64,000 nt of DNA, taken from positions 11,693,703 to 11,757,702 of the forward strand of contig CM063258.1 in assembly GCA_032158295.1 (NCBI GenBank), read 5' to 3'. The position numbers were made by a program, and so were the translations under genes. The notes under the pieces are model-generated. The model saw only the letters and a program-made list of their open reading frames with translations, was not told the origin of the DNA and made no database searches. Positions within the stretch are counted from its first letter, which is position 1. Every line of letters starts with the position of its first letter. This stretch comes from Pycnopodia helianthoides (taxonomy: Eukaryota; Echinodermata; Asteroidea; Forcipulatida; Asteriidae). Shown in pieces: positions 1 to 11,522 of this stretch.

Positions 1-370
1 AAAAAAACTTGTAAAATAAACTTTTTGATCACAGATTTACATAAAACTTACACGGTCTAATGATGATGATAGTAGAAAACATCCCTTGAAATATTTCTGT
101 CTGAAATGCCATATTTGATGAGAAATGAATAAACTAATTTTCTGATTGGAGTTTATCGCTCAGTGAGCGTTTTATTCATTTGTTGAATCTATATGATTTC
201 CTGATGCAAATGTGTAATCGGTTTTTCACTATTTTCTCGTGACCCAGATGGCCGATCGATCTCAAACTTCTACAGGTTTGTCAGTTTATGTATATGGTGG
301 ATTACATAAAGTGCTTACACTGCCAGCAACTGTTTTGTTAGCAAGAACAAATTCTGTAATGTTCCTTTAA
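1..370 (+). mobile_element. MITE family A, copy 1 (left edge cut by window)
   Basis: The copy at 32191-32565 is nearly colinear over this stretch, and a third copy lies in reverse at 61671-61957. Shared landmarks are cacagatttacataaaactt near the left, a long middle block with tgatgatgatagtagaaaac, and the terminal attctgtaatgttcctttaa. Copy 2 shows that the two ends are imperfect inverted repeats (ttaaaggcacattacagaatt against the reverse of the right end). It has no coding capacity, so it is a non-autonomous DNA transposon. The window begins just inside its left end. Confidence 0.8.
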
Positions 371-797
371 TATCGTCAATCACACTGATTAGTAAATAAT
401 ATGCCCGTAGGCAGGAATAGGTGTACAGCATTCTCCACGATCGGTATGGACACAGTGACGACGATGTGCGGAGCGGCGCATGTGGTGGTTTTCGGGAACA
501 TGCTAGAACCAGTGACTACCTCGATTCTCTATAAATTGACTTAACACACATACGTGGAGATACAACAACGTGTGTCTGGATAGCTCAATTTGGATACGAG
601 GTTGGTTATTATATCGGCGATAGTGGTATTATCAACGAGTAGTACATGCACATCATTGTTGCAGTAATAACATGAGCATCTCCGTTGCAATCTTGCGTTT
701 TAAACATGTTCTGTATGTTCAAAATTGTGCGGCTGTTACGTGCGATCCATTCCTCATATCCGCTTTGACAGTGCATGTACTCCAACATTTTGTACGA
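371..797. other. Non-coding stretch, nothing recognised
   Basis: No open frame with recognisable domains, no splice-consistent exon and no repeat shared with the rest of the window was seen here. It lies beyond the last identified exon of the minus-strand LIM-homeobox gene, so it is either a further intron or 3' flank. Confidence 0.5.
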
Positions 798-950
798 TAA
801 CTAGCTGGTCTCGTTCCGAGACCAGCCAAATGTTCGAGACCACATTGGTCCGAGACCGATACCAAGACCGAGACCTCAAGGTGGGGAGACCAAGACCAAG
901 ACCAAGACCAGTAAAAAATGGTCTCGAGACCTCCAACACTGCTGTCGGCA
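798..950. repeat. GAGACC/AAGACC hexamer-rich simple repeat
   Basis: The stretch is dominated by imperfect copies of gagacc, aagacc and the reverse complement ggtctc, including three consecutive ccaaga steps near 890-910. The apparent open frames on both strands (basic proline/arginine runs) come from this hexamer and are not treated as genes. Confidence 0.7.
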
Positions 951-1189
951 CAAGATCACAAGACCTTCATTCACAGAAGCCCATTGAACCTAGAGCGGTC
1001 AGACACATGCCTTACCACCAAGCTGCGGTAGTGCTCTGTGGCTCGCGTGCCTCAGAGATAGGAGTTTGTGCATGACCTATGGGAATTTTTTTTTTCACCA
1101 CCCCTCCTGACCAACTTGACGACCCCTGTTGATTGACACCCCTCCTAAAACGTGTGTATTGGTACAGTGCAGGATATCAAGGAGTATCA

Positions 1190-1358
1190 CGGGTTGGGAT
1201 CTACCATTTTGAAATGGTTTTTCTTGATATGTGTCAGTGCTCTGTGGTTGGGTGCATCGCTGCAAGGTTTTAAGCAACTGTTGCTGATTGGTGTTAAATA
1301 GCCTGTTCTGATGAAATTGTATGACCCTGTCGTCATACTTATTTACCTTTGCAGCCTT
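1190..1358 (-). pseudogene. Fragment of an R4/Dong-type LINE ORF
   Basis: Read on the minus strand, 1358-1275 encodes a peptide containing RVIQFHQNRLFNTNQQQL. This closely matches RVKQFHQNRLFNTNQRRL in the R4/Dong-type element at 17594-21136. The similarity fades after about 50 residues and there is no neighbouring RT or endonuclease. It is an old fragment of the same or a sister LINE family, more diverged than the two copies at 17.6-23.9 kb. Confidence 0.65.
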
Positions 1359-1533
1359 AACCCAAACGCGAGATTGAAAAACTAAGGCGAGATTGAAAAA
1401 CCTAAGGCAATATTGAAATGAGGCTAAATTATAGATACAAAATACGGGAAAATGGAGTGTAGGGCTCAACAAAAATATATTAGAAAATATATAAATACAC
1501 TAAGGAATAATTATTACATTTGGTGAATCAATA

Positions 1534-1675
1534 AGGTGGCATGGCCGAGCGGTTAAGAGCATCGGATTCAAGTTCTGGTGGTTAAGTCATCGGGGTGTGG
1601 GTTCAAATCCCGGTCATGACACTGGTGTCCTTGAGCAAGATGCTTTATTATATCCGTTGAGCACGACAGACAGAA
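1534..1675 (+). mobile_element. tRNA-Leu-derived SINE
   Basis: An A box (tggccgagcggttaagagc, 1541-1560) and a B box (gggttcaaatccc, 1599-1611) have tRNA-Leu spacing with a variable arm, and CAA lies at the anticodon position (1568-1570). The 7-bp acceptor stem does not pair (ggtggca against tcatgac has only two Watson-Crick pairs), and the tRNA-like part continues into ctggtgtccttgagcaagat, a tail typical of tRNA-derived SINEs. I therefore read it as a SINE rather than a functional tRNA gene. The 3' boundary is approximate. Confidence 0.7.
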
Positions 1676-1869
1676 TAAACAAGCGAGAGACAGGAGATAC
1701 TGTCACGGGGACATTGTACCCTAGACAAGCCAGGTAAAGTTGTCCGTGGGACAGATTCACCGGGGGACAGAATCTCTGTCCACACCGTCCTCAAACGTAA
1801 TTTCTGAAAGAATACCCAATAGTTTGCTAATAGAAAAAACACATTTAAATTCCGAATCACGCTTTAGAC

Positions 1870-2640
1870 CTATAACAATACTTTTTTCAATTTAATTTTC
1901 TGTTTGGACCGGAAGGAAAAGTCAAATGGGAACATATGTTGAATAAAATGACAACTTTGACATAGTCTTCAAGAGGGCACAAAGATTTATTTTGTTCACT
2001 TCCTGTCTGAACTGGGAACATAATTTGAATAAAATGTCAAAAGAGTCATAGGCTACAAAACGGCACAAAGATATAACTTTACAACACGTGGTTTAAGAGA
2101 TATGGGTGTGTGTGTGTGGGGGGGGGGGGGTTTCTGAGCTTCCTGTTTGTACCGAAAGGAAAGGTCAAAGTGGGATCAGATAGTGAACAAAATGTCAGAT
2201 GAGTCATCAGCTACAAGAGGGCACAACGACTTTACGACTTGTGGTTCAAGATAAATTGTTGGGTTTTTGTTTGGAGCTTTCTGTTTGAGCGGAAGTAAAG
2301 GTCAAAGTGGTGTCACATTTCAAACAGGAATGTTAAATGTATTGTAAGCTCTAGGACTGCACACAGTTTATAACTCTATGACTTGTGGTTTAGAAGATTT
2401 TTTTTTTTAAATAAACTTCGAATTAATGTAATTTTACACCTGATGACGTCACAATGACAAAAGCATGTTTTCATACTAAGAATTTTTTTAAGCTGCAATA
2501 CTGATTATGATTTGTCTCATGCAATGCCTTCGAAAGAAAACCCTGAAAATACGGTCCACCTTTTGGTGTAGATTTTACAAACGTTCAAAGAGGGCGCTGT
2601 AACATGTGATGACGTCATAATTATAAATGTTAAGTTTTGG
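1870..2640. repeat. Degenerate repeat family C (TTCCGG and TGACGTCA units), block 1
   Basis: Several diverged units each carry a half-palindromic box such as tttctgtttggaccggaagg, cttcctgtttgtaccgaaag or ttctgtttgagcggaagtaa, followed by aaaggtcaaa, a phrase like aatgtcaaaagagtcatagg and a ctctatgacttgtggttta segment. Two TGACGTCA sites occur (2444-2451 and 2610-2617). The same phrases recur at 24.8-25.5, 26.4-28.0, 29.2-29.6, 40.1-40.6 and 41.4-42.7 kb. No protein is encoded. Confidence 0.6.
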
Positions 2641-3099
2641 TCTACCAGAGATTCCAAGCATTAGCACAATATTTAACAAAATAACGTTAAATGATAAAGG
2701 TTTTTTTCAACCACACGGGCCATGCCATGAATTGTGGCAGGAGGACCTCATTGAATTTACGTCGAACTCCATGAATTTCCCTTTATTGCTTCCGTATTCA
2801 AATAGTATTTCACTTATTCCGTCTGTGAAATGTTATTCTATTGTAAACTTGTACAGCGCCCTCTTGTGTTTAAACTTTCCGTCTACGCCACACGAGTTGA
2901 CTTGGGCATTTCATACATCGACATGTAACTGAGAGACGACCAGAAAAACTGAAATATCGTCAACAAAAGGCGAAAACATTTGATAAAACAACTGGTTATT
3001 GGGAAATGGTGCAACTGTACCCTTATTATTTGGTTTTACTTTAAAATTGTATAGGCCTACTTATTTCCAGGCAAGGCTTTCATTTCTGTCAAGTGGAAC

Positions 3100-3329
3100 G
3101 GAAATTACTTCGCTCGGCCCCAGCGGCCTATCCAGGACCGCTGGGATGGGCTAATCAGCTTGCACAGATTCTTGTTCAGGAAGTACGTCAAGCGTGCAGT
3201 GCTTGCAGTGTGAGTGTGATGCATGATGGGACTGAGCATGGGACTGAGCATTAACGTTAACGATACGTTTGCCCATCCCAGCGCCTTTGGTTTTAAGGCA
3301 AGGCGCTGGGGACGAGCGAAGGAAATTAC
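3100..3329. repeat. Short foldback/MITE with inverted ends
   Basis: The left end ttcgctcggccccagcg and the right end cgctggggacgagcgaa are inverted copies with one mismatch. A second inner pair is cgctgggatgggc with gcccatcccagcg. The element is about 230 bp and has no coding capacity. It was probably mobilised by a larger element not present here. Confidence 0.6.
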
Positions 3330-3814
3330 GTGAATTCCGTGCCAGGTCACAGGCGTTTTAGCGTGTACAAAAGGATTCACACGGCAGGTCACCATTGAAA
3401 ATGACCAGGTCGCCGCCTCGCCACCAATTTGAAAACGTCAATAAACGTTACAACTCTATTTTCGCTGCGAATTATTCGCTGCGAATTTGTGACGTCAATA
3501 TTCGCTTCGCATTCGCATTCGCAGGAAGTATGAACCGAGCTTAAGACTTATGCAATGGTGACCTCAAGTTTTCACATAACTAAGATAAGTTATAAGCTAT
3601 AATTTGATAAGTAAGTAACTAGTACTAATCAAAATTATTAAGTATAAGATTATCTGATAAAAAAATCTGTGTACAAACCCTACAGGAATAAGACCGGTAA
3701 GAAAAGGTTAAAATCTCGACGAAAACAAAAGGCCGAATGGCCCTAAAAATTAAATATCTGAACGAAAACAAGGCCGAAACTCCTAATTGAAGGGTCTATG
3801 TACTTCTAGTAAAA

Positions 3815-3935
3815 CAAAAATCAAGAAAGCTCACAGATTTGGTTTAAAGTTAATGATGGTAGAGAGCTTCTCTTGAAATATTACTGGCTGGGGTGCTGTA
3901 GTTTTTGAGAGATGAAAACAATTTCACGAAAGTAC
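3815..3935 (+). repeat. Repeat distantly related to MITE family A
   Basis: This stretch contains ctcacagatttg, ttaatgatggtag, cttgaaatattactggctg and tttttgagagatgaaaac in the same order as the matching phrases of MITE family A (cacagattt, tgatgatgatag, ttgaaatatttctg and tttgatgagaaatgaa). The identity is patchy, so it is a sister family or an old copy. No ends were recognised. Confidence 0.45.
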
Positions 3936-5264
3936 TTTTCGTCTCAGGAAGACGAAAATTCTTTTTGAAGACAATTCAGGAATGCTGCCCTTACACATTC
4001 GATAATAATTTTACATTTTAAGTTGGAAAGATTCACAAATGGTTCATGTCATGTTTCCTTGTCCCCAGTAAAATAGGAGAATATCTACTTTTGTATTGGT
4101 CGTATATATAGTGAGCAGAGATTCCGCGAGAGCGAGGTTGCTTTGCATTATTAAAATGTAAGATCCATCGAATCGTGTTGACGTTTGTACATTGACGGGC
4201 AAGAAGGAAAAACGTATTTTTTTTTTTTTTCTTTAGACTTAATAATATTCATTTATTCACACATCTCAACCCCGAATCGAGCGCCCCCTAGCGGGGGCTT
4301 GATTTTCAAATTTATCAAATTGGGTCATTCTACTCTATGAAGTCGGGAGAAAGACACGTCTTTTGACTTATATGTTATTTCTCCGACAGGTATGACCTTT
4401 TCCAATTTATCTGACATTTCTCTTTTGTCATAAATAGCAGCTACTTAAACAATCCCTTGCATTAATATTTGTTTTATACATTTGATTAGATTTATAGCCA
4501 CTTTTTAATGTTTTTTTTTGTCAAGATTCCGAATTGAGATTCGTCAATCGAGAGTTTCGCCCTTACTCAGGACTCAGTTTAACCAACCTTCTCTTTATTT
4601 ATTACTTATTAGTTTGGATTATTATAAAAAGAAAGTCGAGCTCTTTATGAAAAACTCCTCGTAATATATTGTGTTTCCAAGGTCTTTCATTAAGTAGATA
4701 TGTGTTTCCAAGATGGTGGACGCCATAAAGGTTTTGGCGAGAACCTGCCACGAGACCAGATATTTTACATTATTTGTAACTTTAAAATTTTGCCATCCAA
4801 CTACAATCATTATTGATGGCCTTAGTTGGGAGTTGTTTTGGCATTATTAGACCTTTTCTAGCAATGTGTCTTGTTCTGAAATGTGTAATTCCGGGGCCGA
4901 GAGAAACCCGCCCGTAGTCATTAACATGAATATTAGTTTTGCCTTATTCTTGGAATAACTCGTAGACTTAGAGTAGCACTGTATATATTAACGGTCATTA
5001 TACAAACACGCTGATACATTTCTACTAAATTCTCAAAGTAATTCATATCTTGTTAGTTGGTTTACCCGTTACCAATTTTATCAATTGTTCTTTAGTTATT
5101 CATTTAATTATTGTCATTATTTCTTAATTTTTAATCCTATAACTGGAGTTGTTTCTTTCTCTAAGCTGTGTCTATACTTTGTTTAAATGTTGTATATTTG
5201 ATACCTGCTATAATTTATTAATTCTACAATTAGTGTTGTTTATCTTGTTTTGTATTGTTGTAAC
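3936..5264. other. AT-rich non-coding stretch
   Basis: Long T- and A-rich runs, no exon-like open frame with splice signals and no protein similarity were seen. The last 300 bases may be the 3' untranslated part of the LINE whose tail follows at 5265-5358, but no coding remnant supports this. Confidence 0.4.
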
Positions 5265-5358
5265 GGGCACATCCATCACAAGCTTCGGCTTTCAGGATGA
5301 TGCCTCCATGTGCATGTGGAAATAAATGTTATATTGATTTGATTTGATTTGATTTGAA
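5265..5358 (+). mobile_element. 3' tail of a CR1/L2-like LINE with gattt repeats
   Basis: The stretch cacaagcttcggctttcagg, then aataaatgttatattgattt and four tandem gattt units form the structure of a 5'-truncated LINE 3' end: a short conserved hairpin-like UTR, an AATAAA-like signal and a terminal microsatellite. No RT sequence remains upstream. The family assignment is an inference from this layout. Confidence 0.5.
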
Positions 5359-8300
5359 ATGCAAACGTCATCAAATCTCCACACACGTGCGTCGGACTCG
5401 ACATCACAAACATCGTCTCAAAGTTTCTCCCAGGTCATAGGTCAATGCGTAAAGTTATCTCCGGCCATAAAACACTTGCGCTTGTGCGTACTGACAACGT
5501 AAACAAGACTAATGCGCGCGCATCCATACAAAACACCACGCATTGATGTCAGTTGACTTTTTAAAGTCTCCACACATGTTCCTTTGCTGCAGCATTAAAC
5601 ATACATGTACGTTCAAACAATTAATAAACCGCACCGTGAGTGAATCGAGGAATGAGATAAGTCTACACATTTCCATTGAACTTGCTGCACTTACACGCGA
5701 TGCACGTGGAAGCCGGGCGGCAATTGTTTACGTGCCATTCTTCTTGTCGTTCCGCGATATGATTATTGAAAAAGTAAACTTACAATTTCTGACGAGAGAT
5801 TAGCTAATAAACAGGTAAACCACCACACCCTACCCCCCCCCCCCAATATGTTATCGAATTCACACTGAACCCGGCCACGTGACATATTTGGAAGTGAAAA
5901 ATCCGGAAATCCGGGAAAATCCGGAAGATTCTCATGCCTGCTTCTCCGAAGCTTAAATATTACTTTTGAGTAGGCCCTACTGTCAGAAATCACGATTAAC
6001 GATGAAGTGTCTGATATTGTAAACACGTGGCCGTGGGCTTAGCCACGGGCGTTTCGTGTACGAATTCAAAATTAAAAATCCAATTTCACTTGCCTAAATC
6101 GTCAGTTATTCACACATCAAGTTTTTGTAAATTTATTTTTGTTTTGTATTCACCATAGGAATGTATACTACTTTGAGAGCATTAAAATAGTTAAAAACAT
6201 AAGTTGTGTTTATATCTACTGTGTTTTTTTCGTCCTCTGACGTAGGCCTTTTCTTTATATAAAAGAAAAAAATTAAAAGAAAAATTAAAAAACGACTGAA
6301 AAGTGTTTTTTATGCCTAAGTGTGCGCTACAAGTTGGCAGGAGATTTTGATTACCGGGATGACAAAGAAGATGAGTCGGGCATCTACTATGACAATGAAT
6401 GAACGAGTGGTTTCAATACACAAAGGGGTGAGCCCTTTTGTTCACCAAAAGGATGACATGCGGCCAACCAACATCATGTCATGAGGAATGATAACCCTGG
6501 AAGAATCCAAGACTGATCTGCAAGTCACCACCCCCAATCAATTACACAATAAAGCGACACGATTTTACTAGATTTTGAACAATTTACTGATTTGTGAACC
6601 ATTATCTACAAAAGCCCCATTCACAGAGGGTGTTTGGGGGTAGTCTGGGCTTCAACAATTTTAAACAGATTTCTTATTATGACAGAAGAAGTTTTCTTTT
6701 TACATGAACTTAAATAAATCTCCTCAAAGTTTCCTAAGTGGCAGTTTTTAAACTGGTCAAACCGTTTTATAAGCCATATTGATGAATGATGTACAAATTG
6801 GTTTTTTTTAGTTAAAGCTAGCTGTGGAATAAGATAAGTAATGTTTACAAACTACCTGATGAATTTTTTAATGAGGGGTATATGGTTGGAAGATTGTAAT
6901 ATCCAAAATAATCATTGAAATTATTAGGGACGCAAGCGCCATCACACACTGCATGCACACACCATTATTCGTTTCACACACCACGCCGCCCTCGGAAACA
7001 CAATTTAATATGCATGAGAAATATAAATAACTGTTCTCTAAAACATAAACAATTGCTTTGAAAATATAAATAAATGCAGTGGAAATAAAATAAAGATGGC
7101 ACCAACGGGCTTTCGTACGCAACGTCTTCTTGCAATAAAAAATTGTTTGGGTGTGAAGATAATGTAATTCATCATGGACTGTTGTTCAAAATAACTAAAA
7201 CTACCCAAAATGGATGCATGATAACAACAGGGTTCAGTTTCTATTTCAGCAGACATTAGTTGTGTATGTACTTATGTATGTTTGTATTCTCAACTTTCTT
7301 CTGTGAACAGTAACCTTATAAATACAAATGCATTATATTGATTATTGTTGTTAGTGATGATGATGATTTTTATTATAGTTATTTTTATTCGGTTAATAGG
7401 CCTAAGTTGGTACAATTATGTCAGACACAATTCTAAAAAAACAACAACAAAATTCTCGGCACAAAATCTGAGCAGATGTCCAAAATAGATCGCACTTGAC
7501 TTCTGTTGTGAGTCGTTGCTCGTGGATTTGCACAATATGCAGATTTTGCACAATAATATGCACAATTTGCCTAATTCATCTATGGATTGCGCAAAATCGT
7601 AGAATGCGTGCTACTTGCATGCTCGCACAACATAAGTCACGGTGTGATCTATTCTGGACATCGGTTCAAAATTTCAGCCGAGATTTTCTCTTTTTTAGAG
7701 AAACGTGTCTGACACAGTCAAACCACCATGTATTAACCGACAACATCTCGTGCGCGGTCTTTGATGGATTTTTGAGCAGGTTTTTTGTCACTCCTATTTT
7801 GAGGATTTGAATCTTGTCGGACAGCATTGCTCTATGTACACAGGTATCAACATATACATATGCTTTCCGTAGATCGGACTACGGTATATTTATGATAATT
7901 GCGTTATAAAAAAGTTGATTTTGTACATGAAATTACCAGTACAAAAGCGATTTGAAAATCGATCAACATTAATTCTTCCGGCCCACGAAATCACCTCCAG
8001 CCAAATAAATGTATAGTCCCAATAACTATACAAAGATTTGTTTAAATTAATTATAAAATTAAACTAAATCATATCCACTACTGAACTTAAGTGCCAAAAT
8101 CCTATACAATACTATTACTAAACTTTACACGAAGTGCCATCCATTTAGACTACCAACAGTAAACTGTATTATAGCCAATGCGTAGTTCAAACAAGTACCG
8201 TGCACACGCTGGAGTGAGAAGCAAGCTTGGAGGACATTATAATCATTTATGATAATGTCTTGTTTGCGTTTTGCTTGTCGAGATGTCAGTGTTTTTGTTC

Positions 8301-8650
8301 GCGAGTGACCTTTCGTGACCCGATCAACCCGATCTCTATTTTTAGACCAGCGCTGCTAACTTTCAAATTCAAACCGTACACCAAGTTAGAATCGTCGATT
8401 CCCGATTCATGTGTCTTTTGCCGCAAGGGGGCGCTATGTCAATCGATACAATCTACAACAGATTTACGCAACTTTCCTTGGGAAACGGCTCTGTAATTTT
8501 CCCTTTTTCTGAAAAAATCTGACGACTAATAATGCTAAAACTTCTACAGGTAAATTGTGTTACATACAGCTTCATTCACAGTGAGTAGCGATTCATACAA
8601 TGGCAAAAAACAGAAGTACAGAGCTCCTTTAAGAGGCTATGCAATCTTAC
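5359..8650. other. Non-coding stretch downstream of the last identified homeobox exon
   Basis: This should hold the intron or 3' region following the exon at 8651-8738, whose donor gtaaga (8650-8645) shows that at least one more exon exists. No minus-strand frame with the expected entry phase (two bases completing a G-initial codon) and a convincing C-terminal sequence was recognised. Poly-C near 5831 and several A-rich runs are present. Confidence 0.45.
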
Positions 8651-8738
8651 CTTCATCGCCAGATGCTGATCCATGAAATATGTCGCTCGGAGAATCCTTG
8701 TGTTTTTTTTGACGTGCTCGTGAGTTCTGAAACCAAAC
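8651..8738 (-). CDS. Awh/Lhx6/8: Awh/Lhx6/8 LIM-homeobox gene, exon with homeodomain recognition helix
   Basis: On the minus strand the intron end ttatgtttag is followed by 29 codons plus one base, then the donor gtaaga. The peptide begins VWFQNSRARQKKHKD, which is homeodomain helix 3 (Trp48, Phe49, Asn51 and Arg53 present), followed by a Ser/Asp-rich linker ending GSASGDE. It enters in phase 0, matching the phase-0 donor of the exon at 24257-24447, so the homeodomain is split between residues 46 and 47. The exon leaves in phase 1, so the C-terminal exon or exons lie at lower coordinates or outside the window. VWFQNSRARQKKH fits Drosophila Arrowhead better than vertebrate Lhx6/8, which have NCRARHKK. 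The product is a nuclear DNA-binding transcription factor. Confidence 0.93.
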
Positions 8739-9169
8739 CTAAACATAAGCAGAATTATAAAAATATTACGCATCAATTATATAACGGATCCATTTGGTAA
8801 TCTTTCAGATATTTTTTGAAATATTTACTTAAAAACCTCTAGGTTTAAAGTGTTAGTAGAATCATATTTTAGACAGCAGAACAAATTATATACACCTTGC
8901 ACACATTACATCAAAATTAGTGAAATGATTTGGATTTCCAGCTTGTTTGTAACATCGCACGAAAAAAAAGACCATTCCGGGGGATTTGGCAAAACTTGAC
9001 AGCATTTGGTCGCTGAGGGCATTTGATTGGCTGGAAAGTTTACGACGTCACAAGGTGGAAGAGGTTGCTGATGATATTGCACAATCACTAACTACCTGCG
9101 TGCAAACATGCAACGAAGGCCTGCAGAAGCACAGACTTCATGAATGTGAAGTGTAAATAAAACTTTTGA

Positions 9170-9253
9170 ATGCCGAAATCGTGTGCATTTAGAGGCCGAA
9201 CAAGGAAAAGCGATACAAATCCAAACCTCAGCTTTCCCAAAATTTTAGGCTGA
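9170..9253 (+). pseudogene. THAP-domain N-terminal remnant
   Basis: An ATG opens a 27-codon frame beginning MPKSCAF and containing KSDTNPNLSF, ending in a stop. This resembles the start of a THAP (C2CH zinc) domain, where Cys4 is followed by a second Cys and a LSFH/RFP motif. The second Cys has been lost (Arg in its place) and the frame stops before the rest of the domain. THAP domains occur in P-element-type transposases as well as host proteins. With no other remnants nearby I take it as a transposon scrap. Confidence 0.4.
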
Positions 9254-10029
9254 TTCAGCTAATTAGAAAGGAATGCGTACTTTGTGTAAACTGAAACGCG
9301 ATCCAACTTCAGCGTTTCGAAGTTGATCGTAGGTGTGTGACCGATGACTGCCTGGATAGAGTCGTCCACATTCCGGAAAAGGGGTGCAGTTCCAAACGTC
9401 TGAAGGACCCAAATAATCGCCACAACGTGGTTGAAGGGAAAGAAGCTGAAAAGCCAGACAGCGAAAGGGTCAATCGGACGAAAATTAGGAGCTAAACCCC
9501 GAGGGTAAGTGTTCGGTATGAAACAGTAGGGATGGGTGCAAGCCGCCGACAACCGGGCACGATCGGAAAATCCGTGTCTGGATACCGGACAAAACCATTG
9601 GACAGTACTTATGCATGTCTAGGCCTATTACACATTTTACCGGACACTGACCATGGAGCTGTCAATGGTGTTCGCCGTAATGTCAATAAACAATGGTAAT
9701 GCTACAAATCCCTCTGTAAAATAGAAATGACAAGCTTCCATATACCCTCATCATCCTTTCTTCGCCTACAACTGTACAAGACATGGAAAATAATTTTAAA
9801 ATAAAGGGAGAGGTGTCCAATCCATCGAAACTTTTTCATTATGAGAAATTAATGATTGTTATGTGTATAGGGGTTTTTATTCAAAAGAATTTGTCATAAT
9901 GACTGAAATAGTGGTGAGTGGATTGATCCCCCTTTCTAAAATCACTACCTCACTACCCTACTTTCCTCCCTATTGCTTTGTAATTAACCCGTTTTAACAT
10001 ATATTTTATAACCAGTTCTTTCTACAGGA

Positions 10030-11082
10030 TTGTTTTAACCTATTTTTCGTGCTTTCCATGTCATAACTTCTTATGGCACTCACTACTGACACCAAGTGCC
10101 TTTTCCATAAACATAAGCTTAAAGAAAATAACGTTCGCTACTTGTCACATCTTGACAACTACCGTTTTAATATATGTCCTGCATTCTCCCTAAAGGACTC
10201 CTAATCAAGTGTGCCCCTTCCTTTGGGGACCTTGACCCGTCTTTCCATCTGCTCACCTTGCTAGAAGATCAATTCCAACAATGCATTGATAACCATTTAA
10301 TTGAGATTACAAACACTGGATCTCAACTTCAAGATTTATGCTCTAATCAAGAGTATGAACATCTACAAGCTATCATACTATAGAACGTCAACCACCTACG
10401 GTCAACCCATATAGACAAACAGGAAAAGAAACTCATGAATGTCCAAGCTAACCATAAGAAATACATTCATAGACGTTAAACAGGGTATTGTTCCCCACAC
10501 CGAAAGGTACAGTAGTTAACCTGTTTGACAAAGTCCTAACAGACCCACAGGTTAAACTCCTCTCAAGAGGCCTTAAGTTTTGCCTAACACCCAGAGAACC
10601 GGACCAACTGTCTTTCCAACAAGACATGACCCATTCAACCGTAGCTTACGCCTACGTGAATACTTTCATGTAGAGCCATCCACAGAGGACGAGCCATCTT
10701 TTGACATCTAACCCACCCGCAACCGCTTTGCGGAAAAGAGTAATTGGGTACCCAATAATCGAGATGTGGCTCTAGACACCTACATGAATTCCGTCAACTC
10801 TGAGGTTCTCAGTGTCCCCAACACCTGGACACTCAATAACCCCCCCCCCAAGATGAACGCCACGCCCTTACACAGCTCCGCCAGTCACCAGACATAGTGA
10901 TTTTGCTGACAAGGGGTCAGCAGTGGTAGTCATGAACACACATGACTATAGCTGAGGGTCTCAGACAGCTCAGCAACACTGATCATTATACTAAATTTGA
11001 CACTGACACTACTCAATTATTTTCCAAACAAATCAGTGCCACCCTGGCTAAAATTCACAATGCCAACGGTATTGACATATTG
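10030..11082 (+). pseudogene. Penelope-like element copy 1, 5' half (broken)
   Basis: Pieces of the Penelope-like ORF appear in order but in shifting frames: a Lys-rich N-terminal segment, VVNLFDKVLTDPQVKLLSRG (near 10509), NWVPNNRDVALDTYMNSVNS (near 10741), and SKQISATLAKIHNANGID ending at the Gypsy junction. The last segments align with the long-open copy at 35441-37477 (SWVPPKNRDVALDAYINSVN, SKQISDTLVKIHNANGIE). Stops and indels are frequent. The ORF resumes at 16515 after the inserted Gypsy element. The upstream part to about 10030 is assigned as untranslated leader by position only. Confidence 0.8.
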
Positions 11083-11133
11083 GCAGCTCCTCCAACTGTA
11101 TGGATTCTAGATTGTTATAGTGCTCACATGTTA

Positions 11134-11522
11134 GAAGTAACTAGGGCCCTTTTCGAATTCACGGCTTTGGCTCCGGATTGGGCTTCAGACCCAGTTTTTT
11201 GTCTGAAGCCCTGACCGCAAAGCATGCGTACGTTAAAATAATTGAGGGAGCCTAGCTAGCCTGAGCCGGCTTTGGAGCCGAAGCCGTGCATTCGAAAAGG
11301 GCCTATAACTATAAATAGTAGTAAACTTGCGGGTACAACCATGTGTAAAATCTCTTTTGGGAGGAGTGTATACTGTTCGAAACGTCGAGACCAAACCGGC
11401 TCTTTTCAGAGACAACACTCCTCCCAAAAGAGATTTTACACATGGTTGTACCCGCAAGTTTACTAATATTTATAGTTATAGTTACTTCTTACTTTCAACA
11501 CCATGCAAAGCTTCAAACACCA
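11134..11522 (+). mobile_element. Foldback element in the 5' LTR with 13-bp target duplication
   Basis: The target tgctcacatgtta is present on both sides (11121-11133 and 11523-11536), so the insertion is precise. Inside, the arms run taaacttgcgggtacaacca, tgtgtaaaatctcttttggg and aggagtgt, and return as their reverse complement around a 50-bp centre (gttcgaaacgtcgagaccaa, accggctcttttcagaga). The right end continues outward as cttactttcaacaccatgca, agcttcaaacaccact. A deletion derivative lies at 27279-27345. The long target duplication suggests target-primed (LINE/Penelope-type) insertion rather than a cut-and-paste MITE. Confidence 0.75.
11145..11303. mobile_element. MITE family E, copy 1
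   Basis: A 159-bp element with inverted ends (ggcccttttcgaattcacgg on the left, gaaaagggcc on the right) and near-palindromic interior. A 160-bp copy with the same ends and the same gaccgcaaagcatgcgtacg core is at 43392-43551. It sits inside the left arm of the foldback element: the left flank ends gaagtaacta and the right flank continues tataactataaa, which together restore the arm. It is therefore the youngest insertion in this nest. Confidence 0.85.

Noticed and set aside
725..1075. 116-codon ORF rich in Arg/Pro
   Set aside because: It is driven by the GAGACC/AAGACC repeat, with an opposite-strand frame of equal quality.
1534..1621. Functional tRNA-Leu(CAA) gene
   Set aside because: A and B boxes are good, but the acceptor stem has only two Watson-Crick pairs and the sequence continues into a SINE-like tail.
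8576..8776. 66-codon minus-strand ORF over the homeobox exon
   Set aside because: It is a shifted reading frame; the spliced frame encodes the conserved helix 3.
9259..9552. 97-codon minus-strand ORF as an extra homeobox-gene exon
   Set aside because: No similarity to LIM-homeobox proteins, and the phase-0 junction between 24257 and 8738 leaves no room for it inside the homeodomain.
11083..11130. Direct target duplication around the Gypsy element
   Set aside because: The 5' LTR has lost its first ~35 bases, so the original left target copy cannot be identified.
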